64,000 bases of DNA from Caballeronia udeis (GCF_001544555.2 NZ_FCOK02000021.1:62001-126000), one strand, 5' to 3'; numbered from the stretch's first letter, positions 1 to 9,229 are shown. The notes: generated from the letters alone by a model not told the origin. Made by a program: numbers and translations.

Positions 1-393
1 GATTCGCTCGCTGTTCGACGGCAGCGCTAGCGCAACCGGTGCCTCGTCCAGGCCGAGCGTCACTTCGGACAACGGTGCGCGTAACGGCTCCGCCACGCTA
101 CCGTCGGGATGTGCGACCAGGTAGCCGCGCCCTTCGAACGTGTGCAGCAGCCCGCCAGCATGCAGCATCTCAAACGCCTTGCGCACCGGCACGCGGCTCG
201 TGCCGAAAATCTGCGCGACCGGTCCCTCGACCAACACCAGTCCAGGAGACACGCGTCCGAGCGCAATCGCCTTCTTCAGGTGGTCGTGGATCAGGCGGTA
301 GCGTAGTCGGGTGTCTGCATCAATCGCAGCCTCCGCAAGCGAAAGCGGCAGCGAAGGCGGCAGCGGAACCGGAGCGCGTATGCGTCTTTTCAT
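1..393 (-). CDS. GntR-family transcriptional regulator (N-terminal part, cut by window edge)
   Basis: The minus-strand frame opens with ATG at 391-393 and runs without a stop to base 1, giving 131 codons of a longer gene. Residues of about 28-95 form a GntR winged helix: a helix reading LRYRLIHDHLKKAIALGRV, a helix-turn-helix core with IFGTSRVPVRKAFEML, and a wing LLHTFEGRGYLVAHP. The effector-binding half lies outside the window, so the subfamily (FadR, HutC or other) cannot be told. It starts 18 bp after the stop of the binding-protein gene and is probably the last visible member of that operon, so it may regulate it. Confidence 0.85.
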   Translation of the reverse strand, partial: MKRRIRAPVPLPPSLPLSLAEAAIDADTRLRYRLIHDHLKKAIALGRVSPGLVLVEGPVAQIFGTSRVPVRKAFEMLHAGGLLHTFEGRGYLVAHPDGSVAEPLRAPLSEVTLGLDEAPVALALPSNSERI

Positions 394-411
394 CTTTCAG
401 GTTTTTGTGCA

Positions 412-1725
412 TCAGGCTTGCTTGAATTCATTCCAGCGACGCACCAGGTAATTGTGCTCGTCCATCACCGAGTTCCAAACCGCAATGCGGCCCATGCGCG
501 ACACATAGTTGCCGCCATCGCGTTGCTGACCCGCGGCGATCAGGTGCTTGCTGGTCGGGCCCGGCAGTTCGGACTCAGCGGGCTTGCCATCGTACCAGTA
601 AGCCCATTCCGCGGCGTCGAGATAGCCGCGCGAGCGCTCGGAGTTGGAGATATAGAAACCCTGTCGTGCCATGGCAGCGCCAGCCCAGCCGTCGAGCCAC
701 CAGTTGAGGTAATCATATGCGGCATCGAGTACGCGTCCCTGCGCGACACGCGACAGCGACATCCCTCCGAACCATGCGCGGTAGCCCTCTTTGGGACTGG
801 CCAGCCGGAAGTGCAGACCGGCACGCTGAAGTTCGACGGCTGCGGGCGACCAGACACTTTGGATCACAACCTTGTTGGCGATCATCAGTTGCGCAGCGTC
901 TGCGAAAGTCGACCAAAAGCCGACAAAGTGGCCGCGCCGCTTGAAGCCGATCAGCGTCGAGATCAGCGCGTCGATTTCTTCGATCGTCAGGTTGCCAATG
1001 TCCGCGAACTGCATGAGACCGCTGGCCTCGACAGCGAGCGCGGCGTCGATTGCCCCGATCGCCGCGTCCGCCTGCAATGCAACGCGACCGGCCAGTTCCG
1101 GCGCAAGCAGCCACGCCCAGCTTTCCGGCGTCGCCGCTAATGACGGCGGCAATGCGTCCTGGAGATAGACGAAGCTGTCCGCGTTGTGCGTCAGCGGCAG
1201 CATGCTGATGCGATCGGACGCCTTGCGGGCGAGCGATCCGTCAGCCTGTACGTAAAGGCGGTCAACCGGAACGCTTCCGGCGCTTGCGCACTTATGCCGC
1301 GCGAGGCTGTTCGCGCGCGGTAGCGAATTGACTTCTTGCCAGCGCCTGATTCGCGCGAGGTCGATCGGCTGAAGCGCGCGCGCGGGCCACAGGTAATCGA
1401 TGCTATGAAACCACTGGTCGTAGATTTCGTAACTCTCGGGGTGCATCACGCCGGCACGCTGCACGGCCGAGCTGTCGTCGACAATGAAACGCAGCCGGAT
1501 CCCCAGATCTTCCTCGGCCTGCTTGCGGATGTGTTCCTGCAGCGTGGACGTGGTGCCCAGTACACGCAGTTCGACCTTGCCCCGGTGAACCGCGGGCGCG
1601 CGGGTCGGTCGAGACGATGCGCCTGGTGTGTCGCCTGGCGCCGGGGGTGGTGATTGCGGCGTCGGCGAATGAAGTGTCGACGGATCGGACTTGCGACGGG
1701 AGGGTTTAGCGCGCACTGTGTTCAA
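412..1725 (-). CDS. PotD-like extracellular solute-binding protein without a visible signal peptide
   Basis: The 437-residue protein resembles spermidine/putrescine-type (COG0687) ABC binding proteins. From about residue 50 it has a VELRVLGTT strand, then alternating lobes with SMLPLTHNADSFVY and a C-terminal YLNWWLDGWAGAAMARQGFY segment typical of the family. The start is TTG at 1723-1725, whose bases overlap the TGA of the cobW-like gene, implying coupled translation. The first 48 residues are Pro/Ser/Arg-rich and contain no hydrophobic export signal, which is odd for a binding protein. No cognate permease or ATPase lies beside it; PotB/PotC-type permeases occur only at the far right of the window. 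It could be cytoplasmic or have a misplaced start. Confidence 0.75.
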   Translation of the reverse strand: MNTVRAKPSRRKSDPSTLHSPTPQSPPPAPGDTPGASSRPTRAPAVHRGKVELRVLGTTSTLQEHIRKQAEEDLGIRLRFIVDDSSAVQRAGVMHPESYEIYDQWFHSIDYLWPARALQPIDLARIRRWQEVNSLPRANSLARHKCASAGSVPVDRLYVQADGSLARKASDRISMLPLTHNADSFVYLQDALPPSLAATPESWAWLLAPELAGRVALQADAAIGAIDAALAVEASGLMQFADIGNLTIEEIDALISTLIGFKRRGHFVGFWSTFADAAQLMIANKVVIQSVWSPAAVELQRAGLHFRLASPKEGYRAWFGGMSLSRVAQGRVLDAAYDYLNWWLDGWAGAAMARQGFYISNSERSRGYLDAAEWAYWYDGKPAESELPGPTSKHLIAAGQQRDGGNYVSRMGRIAVWNSVMDEHNYLVRRWNEFKQA

Positions 1726-2876
1726 TGATCAGGTTCTTCGAGTCGTTGACGGAACCGCGCATATGACGCTTCGACGCTGTCGCGCGCGAGCCCCTCGGTG
1801 ATGAAGACGAGTGTCGACCTCCTCTGGGCATCGGGCCACACGTCAAGATGCAGCACCGGATGGACCAAATGCTGTATGGCGTGTAGCACCGCCGGCTGAG
1901 CGCAGCCCGCGATAAACAGCAGGCCTTTGACCCGCAAGATCTTATCACCGTGACGATTCAGCAGCATAGTGAACCAGATCGTAAACACCTGCCAGTCGAT
2001 CGGCTCGTCGATCTGCATGCAGAACGACACGATGTCCTGTGAGGCCGGTCGGTCAGGCGCAGCAAGGGAAGACATGGCGCGGCGGTGCGCGAGCAACGCG
2101 GGGTCTCTCGACCAGGTGCGGTAACTGCCTTCGTCGCGCGCGCCATTGCATTCGGTGGCGGGTTCCGCGGAAGTGGCCGAATCGAAGCCCGGAAATGCCG
2201 CTCCGCTCGCCAACTCGCGCTGCACGCGGCCGAGCCGCCGCGTCAGATCAGTCGAGATAACGGGAGCGAAAAGTATATCGCCCGTATCCGACGCGCTTGC
2301 GCGTATCACCACTTCTGCCGCCGGGTTCAGTTCCGCAAGCGTGCGGGCCAGCGCGGCAACGCTCGCAGGGTCAGCAAGGTCCGACTTGCTGATCACGAGC
2401 CGGTCGGCAGCGCTCACCTGCGCCAGCCATTCCGGATGCCGTGCGCGCTGCTGCGCGGCGTTGAGCGCGTCGACCACGGTCACCGTCGCGTTCAACGCAT
2501 AGTGACTGCGGATTACCCGATCGGCGAGCAGTGTCGCCATGATCGGCGCCGGTGTCGCAAGGCCTGTAGTCTCCAGCACCACTCGGGAAAACGGCGGCAG
2601 GTCACCGCGCGCGCGTCGCGAAAACAGCGTCGCCAAGGCCTCCTTGAGTTCACCGCGAATGGAGCAGCAGACGCAGCCGTTATCGAGAAGCACGGTGCGT
2701 GCATTGACTTCGCCGACCAGCAGATGATCGAGTCCCACTTCGCCGAACTCGTTGATCAGGACAGCGGTGTCTTTTGCCGCGTCGCCGTGAAGCAAGTCGG
2801 CCAGTAACGTCGACTTTCCGCTGCCAAGGAAACCTGTTACGAGCGTGACCGGCAGGATGTCGTAACTGGGGCTCAT
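1722..2876 (-). CDS. CobW/G3E-family GTPase (metal chaperone)
   Basis: The 384-residue G3E GTPase has a Walker A motif GFLGSGKST at residues 15-23, the metal-binding CVCC at 68-71 in the context DNGCVCCSIRGEL, ETTGLATP as the switch region, and an SKSDLAD base-recognition motif. The C-terminal CobW domain spans about 280-380. Such proteins use GTP to deliver or insert metals such as Zn or Co into client enzymes. It overlaps the upstream small Cys protein by 4 bp (ATGA) and the downstream binding-protein gene by its stop codon, so it sits in the middle of one translationally coupled operon. Its client is not evident; the Cys-rich neighbour is a candidate partner. Confidence 0.9.
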   Translation of the reverse strand: MSPSYDILPVTLVTGFLGSGKSTLLADLLHGDAAKDTAVLINEFGEVGLDHLLVGEVNARTVLLDNGCVCCSIRGELKEALATLFSRRARGDLPPFSRVVLETTGLATPAPIMATLLADRVIRSHYALNATVTVVDALNAAQQRARHPEWLAQVSAADRLVISKSDLADPASVAALARTLAELNPAAEVVIRASASDTGDILFAPVISTDLTRRLGRVQRELASGAAFPGFDSATSAEPATECNGARDEGSYRTWSRDPALLAHRRAMSSLAAPDRPASQDIVSFCMQIDEPIDWQVFTIWFTMLLNRHGDKILRVKGLLFIAGCAQPAVLHAIQHLVHPVLHLDVWPDAQRRSTLVFITEGLARDSVEASYARFRQRLEEPDH

Positions 2877-3253
2877 GATGCAGATTGATTGTCCGCGAAA
2901 CGGTGGCTGGTAGTGGCGGTCGCTCGATCGCCGGAGGGTGGCGTTGGGGATGGTGTTGCCTGGTCCAAGTCGAAAAGGGTGAGCGGATCGAGCAGCCTTC
3001 CCAGCATCTGTTCGGCGACGCGCCAGACCTGCCCGAAATCGCCGACCAGTTCGCTTGCGCCCGTCGGGGACGACAGGACGAACGATTGTCCATGAAAATC
3101 GTCGAGCTTAAGCCGATACGAGGCCAGCACGCGGTTCGCCAGGGCCACATGGATGAGGCGCTGGCTTCGCGCGTTCGCTCCTTTGACCGGCGGTATTGTG
3201 TTAGACCAGTGATTGCCGCCACCCAGCAGCCCGCACATTCCACACATGCTCAC
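2873..3253 (-). CDS. Small protein with N-terminal CGMCGLLGGGNHW motif, function unknown
   Basis: This 126-residue protein begins MSMCGMCGLLGG followed by a His-Trp pair. That gives three cysteines in the first seven residues, a plausible metal or thiol site. The middle part (about 35-95) is a compact alpha/beta-like stretch with ANRVLASYRLKLDDFHGQSFVLSSPTGA, and the tail is Pro/Thr-rich and probably disordered. I do not recognise a named family; it is not the glutamine amidotransferase MCGI N-terminus, because the rest does not fit. It overlaps both neighbours by 4 bp (ATGA), between the epimerase-like gene and the CobW GTPase, so co-translation with a metal chaperone is likely. Confidence 0.7.
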   Translation of the reverse strand: MSMCGMCGLLGGGNHWSNTIPPVKGANARSQRLIHVALANRVLASYRLKLDDFHGQSFVLSSPTGASELVGDFGQVWRVAEQMLGRLLDPLTLFDLDQATPSPTPPSGDRATATTSHRFADNQSAS

Positions 3254-4284
3254 ACTCCGTCTGATGCTGGTTTTTCTGCAACCAACGACATTTCGTTAGG
3301 GCTGGAAAACGATGGGAACCGGGCACGCCAATGAAAAAAATCTTTGAACGCGCTGTCTAAAAGGAATTGGGGTTGATAACCGGTGTCCCGTTTGAGGCGC
3401 TCGATGCTCATCGGAGCGCGCGGAGTCGATGCGCTTTGTCCGACCGTGCACTGCTCAAGTACGTCGGCGAATTCATAGCGGAACGCCGGAAAACTCCGCT
3501 TGAGATGTTGACACCACCCCGCGAGCGACCAGCGCATGCCGGCTGACAAATGGTAAATCGGCTCCGGCGTATCGTGTCGGTCGAGCAAGGCGACAATGCC
3601 GCTTGAGACGTCGGTCGCGTACACCCAGTCATCGCCCGCGCCTTGATGCACGACTGCGGAGCCACCCGCCTCGGCGATATTGAATAACTGCAGCGGCAGG
3701 CTAAGCGTGTCACGCATCCCGGTGTCATATTCCCATCTGCCGAACACGACGCCCAGCCGCGCTACCACAACGTTAAGGCCGCGGCAGCTGCGGTAGCGCA
3801 CCGCGGTGCGCTCCGCCCCGTATTTGCTGATGCCGTACAGGGTAAGCGGGACGGCCGGACTAATTTGCTCATCGAGCATCGCGCTGGGTGTGCCGGCCGC
3901 GCCGAAGATCGAACCGGTGCCGAGTTGAACAACGCGGCTTACGCCGTGCCGCAACGCTGCTTCCAAAAGTTCGACCGTTCCCAGCAGGTTCACGGTAAAG
4001 ATGTCGCGCGCGGCGCGCCTCTCGCGTGCGAGATCCGCCGTAATGGCCGCGCCGTGGACAACGCGGTCGATCGTATAGGAAGCAAACACGGCATCGAGAT
4101 CGGCTGAGACCGATACATCGCCGTGGGCCAGCGATAACCTGCCGGGAAGGCGCTGCAGAGATGTGACTGCAGCTGGCGGCGGCGCGTCGGGACCGAACAA
4201 AATGACGTCTACGCCCCGCGCCAGCAAGTTCTCCGCCACATTCAGGCCGACAAATCCGGCGCCGCCGGAAATTAAGATCGCCAT
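3250..4284 (-). CDS. NAD(P)-dependent epimerase/dehydratase family protein (extended SDR)
   Basis: The protein is 344 residues from ATG at 4282-4284, preceded by AAAGGATGCTGGA. This start is preferred over an upstream one because the Rossmann fold begins directly with MAILISGGAGFVG. The GGAGFVG dinucleotide motif is at residues 7-13, a Ser is at 125 (LGTGSIFG) and the YxxxK pair is Tyr150/Lys154 (YGISK). Extended SDRs of this type isomerise, dehydrate or reduce nucleotide sugars or other hydroxy substrates, but the substrate cannot be predicted. It is the first gene of the operon running down to the GntR regulator and overlaps the next gene by 4 bp. Confidence 0.85.
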   Translation of the reverse strand: MAILISGGAGFVGLNVAENLLARGVDVILFGPDAPPPAAVTSLQRLPGRLSLAHGDVSVSADLDAVFASYTIDRVVHGAAITADLARERRAARDIFTVNLLGTVELLEAALRHGVSRVVQLGTGSIFGAAGTPSAMLDEQISPAVPLTLYGISKYGAERTAVRYRSCRGLNVVVARLGVVFGRWEYDTGMRDTLSLPLQLFNIAEAGGSAVVHQGAGDDWVYATDVSSGIVALLDRHDTPEPIYHLSAGMRWSLAGWCQHLKRSFPAFRYEFADVLEQCTVGQSASTPRAPMSIERLKRDTGYQPQFLLDSAFKDFFHWRARFPSFSSPNEMSLVAEKPASDGV

Positions 4285-4545
4285 TCCAGCATCCTTTAGA
4301 CAAATTGTGGCTACGCTCGAAACAGGGCCCGCAACGCCCCTCTTCCGAACAACGCGTTGCTGAATTACATGCAACGGACAACCGGATTGACGGTTTTATG
4401 GCGCAGCCGACGCGGCAAGGCAAAAATTGCGAACGGACGGCTGCACGCAGGGGGGAAGGACGGCGCAAACACTACTGTAATTTGCGCACGCCAGTCACCA
4501 TCGGCTTCGTGTCGCGATCGGCGCGCTTGCGCGGGTTGCCTCGAC

Positions 4546-5757
4546 CTAACCAGCCCATCCATGATCTGCCAATATACGGCTCACCTGCGCCGCTGCGTGT
4601 CGCAACGTGGCAATTTCACCCTCGCTCCAGACGCGCGTGCTGGGCACGTAGTGGAGCGATACAAATCCGATCAGCTCGTCGTGCGCCATCAGGGGCGCAA
4701 GCATCTGCGCCTTCACGCCGTACACAGCGGTCAACGCTTTGGGAGGCCTGACCGCGTGGTTCGCGCAATCACTCTGGATCAGCAAATCGCGATTCGCTTC
4801 CAGCCACTTCACTGTCGGCAGGCTTCGCTGGTTCATCGAAGAATTTAGTTTCAGTGGGACGATTCCCGGCGCCATAGCTTCGGCGCACACCGTATCGATA
4901 TGGCAGTTGTGAGCGGGAATATCGATGCGCACAGTGGTCCGGCTCGCACCGGTCGCCTGCAACAGTGTGGCCATCGTCTGCTCCAGCGCAGTGAGCACCG
5001 GATTGTCTCGCAAAAGCTCGCCCCAGCCGTGCAGCGGCACATGAATGCCGGTCATTTGCAACGCCTTCCACAGCATCACACTGATGCTGTCGAAAATCGG
5101 CTTGCCCAATTCCGCTTCCATTTCGTCGATAACGACGGTTGCCGGCAGATTGGCGCCGGCGACGACGATACACTCGGCCTGCGACGAATCAGCCTCACGC
5201 AGCAATTGTTTGATCCGCTCGAACGGGACATCGGCGATGCGAATGCTCTCAGTTTCATCGAGCCTCGCGGACTTCACCGCGGTCAATCCCTCAGCCTCGT
5301 AAGCATTGGTGATGTTGCGAGCGGGCGCCTCGACATACGGAGTCGCCAGTCCGAAATGCTTGATGCCGTAGCGCTTCAGGACCTCGACCTGCGCCAGTGA
5401 CGCGGTTGATACTGGTACGTCCGTCATCCGGCCGATGTCTTCGCACAGTGTCAGATCGGCTTTAAATCCCTCGCCGGTCCAACTGCTCGTGCCGTCCCAG
5501 AGTATTGCGTCCAGGCCGCCATCTTTAAGCAGCGTCCCTGCATCCACCATTCTCTGCGTTTGAAACGGATGGACTTCCCGGCTGTCGGGCGATAGCGCCT
5601 TCATCGGCACCCGGCTGAAATGAGCCGAGACCCGATCGCTGATCGGATGCGTCATTTGCGCCGTCAGCGGCTCCAGCACGGTGTTCGACGACGGCATGAC
5701 GAAACCCACCTTTTTCAAGTCCTTGAAACTGTCCAGTTTTTTCAGCCTGCTTGCCAT
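4546..5757 (-). CDS. Asp/Glu racemase / maleate isomerase-fold protein fused to a C-terminal GAF domain
   Basis: The ATG at 5755-5757 is preceded by AAAGGAG at good spacing, giving 403 residues. Residues of about 15-245 have the two-lobed Asp/Glu racemase / arylmalonate decarboxylase / maleate isomerase fold, with VGFVMPSSNTVLEP at the start and a mirrored second lobe. Residues of about 255-400 look like a GAF domain (hydration motif MLAPLMAHDELIGFVSLHY). At the two places where the family carries catalytic cysteines, this protein has glycine: ILWDGTSS (Gly89) and VVAGANLP (Gly201). It may therefore be non-catalytic, a sensor, or a lyase of another mechanism. It is probably co-transcribed with the SDR upstream. 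Confidence 0.8.
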   Translation of the reverse strand: MASRLKKLDSFKDLKKVGFVMPSSNTVLEPLTAQMTHPISDRVSAHFSRVPMKALSPDSREVHPFQTQRMVDAGTLLKDGGLDAILWDGTSSWTGEGFKADLTLCEDIGRMTDVPVSTASLAQVEVLKRYGIKHFGLATPYVEAPARNITNAYEAEGLTAVKSARLDETESIRIADVPFERIKQLLREADSSQAECIVVAGANLPATVVIDEMEAELGKPIFDSISVMLWKALQMTGIHVPLHGWGELLRDNPVLTALEQTMATLLQATGASRTTVRIDIPAHNCHIDTVCAEAMAPGIVPLKLNSSMNQRSLPTVKWLEANRDLLIQSDCANHAVRPPKALTAVYGVKAQMLAPLMAHDELIGFVSLHYVPSTRVWSEGEIATLRHAAAQVSRILADHGWAG

Positions 5758-5916
5758 CTTCCACTCCTTTCCGGATGTTGCCAGCGACACAATGTCATAA
5801 GGTCAGTCGCGCGATCAGCGCGATGCAGACCGTGCTCAGTGCGGGTACAGGCGATGCGATCGATGCCGCCGGCCAGATCTCATCCGCCTGGGAGACCGGC
5901 GTTCTTGGGAATAATT

Positions 5917-6693
5917 TCAGGTGGCGGTGTAGCCGCCGTCAACCAACAGATCGGCACCGGTCATGAAACTCGATGCTTCGCTCGCGAGGAAAACCGCGGC
6001 GCTGGCGATTTCATTGGGTTGCCCGAGTCGGTTCAGCAGATGAGCTGGCCCCAACTTTTGACGCGCCTGCTGCATCGACCCGAACTGGTGCACCAGTCTG
6101 TCCGTTTCGATGGCGCCGGGCGACAGCGTATTGACGCGGATGCCCTGCGCGGCGTGGTCGGCAGCCATTGCGCGCGCCATGTTGAGCAATGCCCCTTTCA
6201 CAGCGCAATACACTACGCGGCCTGCACGGCCAACTCCGCCCAACTGCGATGAAACGTGAATCACCGATCCGCCGCCGCTTTTGATCATGTGCGGAATCGC
6301 CGCCCTGCTGGCAAGGAAGCAGCCGGTCAGATCGACCGCCAATACCTGGTTCCAATCAGCCAGGCTGTAGTCGAGCACCGTGCCGATCGGGTCAGCCGTG
6401 GCCGCGCAGTTGACAAGGACGTGCACACCGCCAAATCCGGCGTGCACGGCATCGATCGCTGAGCCGACCTCGTCCTCCCGGGTCACGTCGACCCTGAAAG
6501 AGCGCGCTCGGCCACCCGCCTCGGTGATCTGGAGAGCGGTGGTAGCCGCGTTCGACGCGTGATAATCAAGGCACCCAACCGCGGCGCCCGCTTGTGCGTA
6601 TGCGAGGCTGATGGCGCGGCCAATTGCGCCGCCGGCACCAACGACAATCGCCACCTTACCCTTCAAGGAGTAGCTATCTAGAACTGATGCCAT
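5917..6693 (-). CDS. Short-chain dehydrogenase/reductase (FabG-like)
   Basis: The protein has 258 residues. It shows the classical SDR pattern: GAGGAIG nucleotide motif at 19-25, a NAG-equivalent NCAA at 95-98, Ser148/149, and Tyr162-x3-Lys166. It ends with the common FMTGADLLVDGGYTAT tail. The start ATG at 6691-6693 has AAGGA 7 bases upstream. It should reduce or oxidise a carbonyl/alcohol with NAD(P)H; the substrate is unknown. It lies between the racemase-GAF gene and a branched-chain-type binding protein, all on the same strand, suggesting a small catabolic unit. Confidence 0.9.
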   Translation of the reverse strand: MASVLDSYSLKGKVAIVVGAGGAIGRAISLAYAQAGAAVGCLDYHASNAATTALQITEAGGRARSFRVDVTREDEVGSAIDAVHAGFGGVHVLVNCAATADPIGTVLDYSLADWNQVLAVDLTGCFLASRAAIPHMIKSGGGSVIHVSSQLGGVGRAGRVVYCAVKGALLNMARAMAADHAAQGIRVNTLSPGAIETDRLVHQFGSMQQARQKLGPAHLLNRLGQPNEIASAAVFLASEASSFMTGADLLVDGGYTAT

Positions 6694-6810
6694 GTATGTT
6701 CCTTAATTTGTTCGGAAGGTTTGATCAACTGCCGCTTGTCGCGGCGCGCGCCACGACTGTCTGAACGACCGGGAGCCTCTTGATGACCATCGTGCGCTTT
6801 CAGTAACCTA

Positions 6811-7956
6811 CTAGTCTTTCATCGCCTGGAGGAACGTCTTCTGACCATCCTTGTATTGATAGATGGAAACGGAAGTGTTCAGTAAATCTCCGTTGGGCTT
6901 GAAGCGAATCTGACCGGTCACGCCAGGGTAGTTGGTCAATGGCATCATCGCGAGAATTTTTGAGGGATCGATGGATTGAGCCCGCTTCATTGCATCTACG
7001 ATGACATAAACTGCATCGTAACTGTATGGCGCGTAGCTCTGGATTGGAACATTGAAGCGTTTCTCATAGGCATCCTGGAAAGCACGTCCACGTGGCATCT
7101 CCGACAAGGCAACGCCGCCCTCGGAACAGTAGACGTTTGCTGCGGCCGGACCGGCAAGCGAGCCGAGGTTCGACGTACATGCACCATCACCCATCAGCAG
7201 TTTCGAATCCAACGCCAATTGTTTGGCCTGCTTAGCCAGTGGGCCGCCTGTAGCATCCATCCCGCCGAACATGATCAGTTCGGGACGGTCGGCTTTGATC
7301 TTCGTAAGAATCCCTCGAAAATCGACAGCCTTGTCATTGGTGACCTCATGCGACGTCTCTGTGAAGCCTTGGGACGTCGCGCTTTTTTCAAACTCTTTAG
7401 TCAGGCCTTGACCATAGGCCGTCGCGTCGTCAACGACCGCCACGGTTTTCAGATGGAGACTGGTTGCCGCGAACTTGGCAAGAGCTGGCCCCTGGTCAGC
7501 ATCCGTTGCAACCAAGCGGTATTCCGTCTTGAACCCTTGCAGGGTTAGAAGCGGGTTTGACGCTGCTGGCGTGATGTTCGTAATGCCAGCGTCGTTATAA
7601 AGTTTCGAAGCAGGGATGTTCACCCCAGAATTAAGGTGGCCGACCACTGCGACGACCTTGTCGTCGATGAGTCGCTGCGCAGCCTCCGTCCCGATTCGCG
7701 GGTCACTCGCGTCATCCTGAGAGTCGAGTTCCAGCTTTACTTTTTGACCATTGATGACAAGCCCTGCGCGATTGATCTCTTCTACGGCGAGGCGCGCGCC
7801 GTTTTCCAGATCCTTGCCCACGTGTGCGGCGGCACCTGTCAGCGGAGCGATGTGCCCGATTTTCACGACGGTTTCGTCCTGCGCAACCGCACCGGTTGAC
7901 GCGCCAAGCGCTGCGAGAGCGAAGACGGTAAGGGAGAAGATATTTCGCACGTTCAT
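6811..7956 (-). CDS. Branched-chain amino acid-type ABC substrate-binding protein (LivJ/LivK family)
   Basis: The 381-residue periplasmic binding protein has a signal peptide (MNVRNIFSLTVFALAALG...AVAQ, cleavage probably after residue 25 or 26). The mature part starts VVKIGHIAPLTGAAAHVGKD. The signature GHLNSGVNIPASKLYNDAGI and the late VTGQIRFKPNGDLLN motif are typical of the family. The ligand may be an amino acid, amide or aromatic acid. No livHMGF permease or ATPase genes are present in the window, so it must work with a transporter encoded elsewhere or be an orphan sensor component. Confidence 0.9.
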   Translation of the reverse strand: MNVRNIFSLTVFALAALGASTGAVAQDETVVKIGHIAPLTGAAAHVGKDLENGARLAVEEINRAGLVINGQKVKLELDSQDDASDPRIGTEAAQRLIDDKVVAVVGHLNSGVNIPASKLYNDAGITNITPAASNPLLTLQGFKTEYRLVATDADQGPALAKFAATSLHLKTVAVVDDATAYGQGLTKEFEKSATSQGFTETSHEVTNDKAVDFRGILTKIKADRPELIMFGGMDATGGPLAKQAKQLALDSKLLMGDGACTSNLGSLAGPAAANVYCSEGGVALSEMPRGRAFQDAYEKRFNVPIQSYAPYSYDAVYVIVDAMKRAQSIDPSKILAMMPLTNYPGVTGQIRFKPNGDLLNTSVSIYQYKDGQKTFLQAMKD

Positions 7957-8350
7957 TTTCTATTCCTATTAAATAATTAAATAAATTCCAATGTGGTTCG
8001 TCTTCGGCCTGCCTAAGCGCTGGAAACGTGCTTCAGTTAGAAATCCTAAGATTGAGTCAGAATCTATCGTTCGCACCCCGCCATTATTTAGCGGGATGTG
8101 ACGAGTGGCGGGTCGTGTGCGCGAAACTGCCAGCAAGCCTCGCCCATGCTGCCAGTAATATGACCCGAACCTTTTTCGATCGCCTTTCCATCGATGCCCA
8201 GCTGGAGCCTCCGGGTAGGCGTGGCAGCCGACGAGACCGACCCGGCGACTGGTTCATAGAGCGGCTGCGAGCCTCCGCTCATCGGATACCTCCAGGATGC
8301 ATATAGTTGCACGTCACGGCAATGCGCACGAGCGCTACATCGAAGCCAGA
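7957..8350. other. Intergenic region, no supported gene
   Basis: About 390 bp separate the LivJ-type gene from the deacetylase gene. The 60 bp next to the LivJ start are AT-rich and probably contain its promoter. Open frames on either strand in the rest lack a convincing ribosome site or any family resemblance. Confidence 0.4.
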
Positions 8351-9229
8351 TCAGCCGCGCGGGTTGTGTGCAAGGAAGTCGTCGGCCATCTCGTCGCAGG
8401 TGCAAAAGCGCACGCCGTCGTGCGCGCGGAAGTGCGCGATCAGACGTTCGAGCATCAACAGCACCTGCGGACGACCCGCGACGTCAGGGTGGATCGTGAT
8501 CGGAAACACGGCATAGTCGTATTCGCGATAAACCCAGTCAAACTGATCGCGCCACATCTCCTCGATGTCACGCGGATTGACGAAGCCATGGCTGTTCGGC
8601 GACTTCTTGACGAACATCATCGGCGGCAGGTCGTCGAGGTACCAGCTCGCCGGGATCTCGACCAGACCGGTTTCCTGCCCGCGCACCAGCGGCTTCATCC
8701 AGGTGCTTGGATGCTTGCTGTAGTCGATCTTGGTCCAAGTGTCGCCAACGCGAACGTAGTACGGGTGAAAGTCGTTATGCATCAGGCTGTGGTCGTACTT
8801 GATGCCCTTCTTGATCAGCAGCTCGTTCGACACGGGGCTGAATTCCCACCAGGGCGCCACGTAACCCGTCGGCCGTTGGCCCGACAACTGCGTGATCAGT
8901 TCGATACTGCGGTCGAGCACGGCCTCTTCCTGCTCCGGCGTCATCGCAATGGGGTTCTCGTGGCTGTACCCGTGCAGGCCGATCTCGTGGCCGGCCGCCG
9001 CGACCGCCTTCATCTGTTCGGGGAAGGTTTCGATCGAATGCCCCGGGATGAACCAACTGGTCTTGAGATTTTCGCGCTCGAACAGCTTCAGCAGACGCAT
9101 CGAACCCACCTCCCCTGCAAACATCCCGCGCGAGATGTCGTCGGGCGAGTCTTCGCCGCCGTAGGACCCGAGCCAGCCGGCCACGGCGTCGACGTGGATA
9201 CCCAATGAGACAAGAATTTTCTTAGTCAC
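8351..9229 (-). CDS. Polysaccharide deacetylase-family (NodB-fold) hydrolase
   Basis: The protein is 292 residues from GTG at 9227-9229, with AAGGAAAA just upstream. It has a NodB-like barrel: [14 protein letters not shown] (metal-binding Asp region), [14 protein letters not shown], the HxxxH metal motif in [14 protein letters not shown] (about 88-100), and a late [10 protein letters not shown] motif. The subgroup resembles PuuE-like cyclic-amide or peptidoglycan deacetylases rather than chitin deacetylases, because it lacks a signal peptide. Substrate assignment is open; amide or ureide hydrolysis would fit the neighbouring racemase-like and binding-protein genes. Confidence 0.85.
   Translation of the reverse strand: MTKKILVSLGIHVDAVAGWLGSYGGEDSPDDISRGMFAGEVGSMRLLKLFERENLKTSWFIPGHSIETFPEQMKAVAAAGHEIGLHGYSHENPIAMTPEQEEAVLDRSIELITQLSGQRPTGYVAPWWEFSPVSNELLIKKGIKYDHSLMHNDFHPYYVRVGDTWTKIDYSKHPSTWMKPLVRGQETGLVEIPASWYLDDLPPMMFVKKSPNSHGFVNPRDIEEMWRDQFDWVYREYDYAVFPITIHPDVAGRPQVLLMLERLIAHFRAHDGVRFCTCDEMADDFLAHNPRG

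Noticed and set aside
4357..4848. 163-codon plus-strand frame over the racemase gene end and intergenic region
   Set aside because: Overlaps the GAF-coding region antisense, no ribosome site, no family.
6811..7956. LivJ-type gene as part of a full branched-chain amino acid transporter operon
   Set aside because: No permease or ATPase of that class lies within 10 kb on either side.
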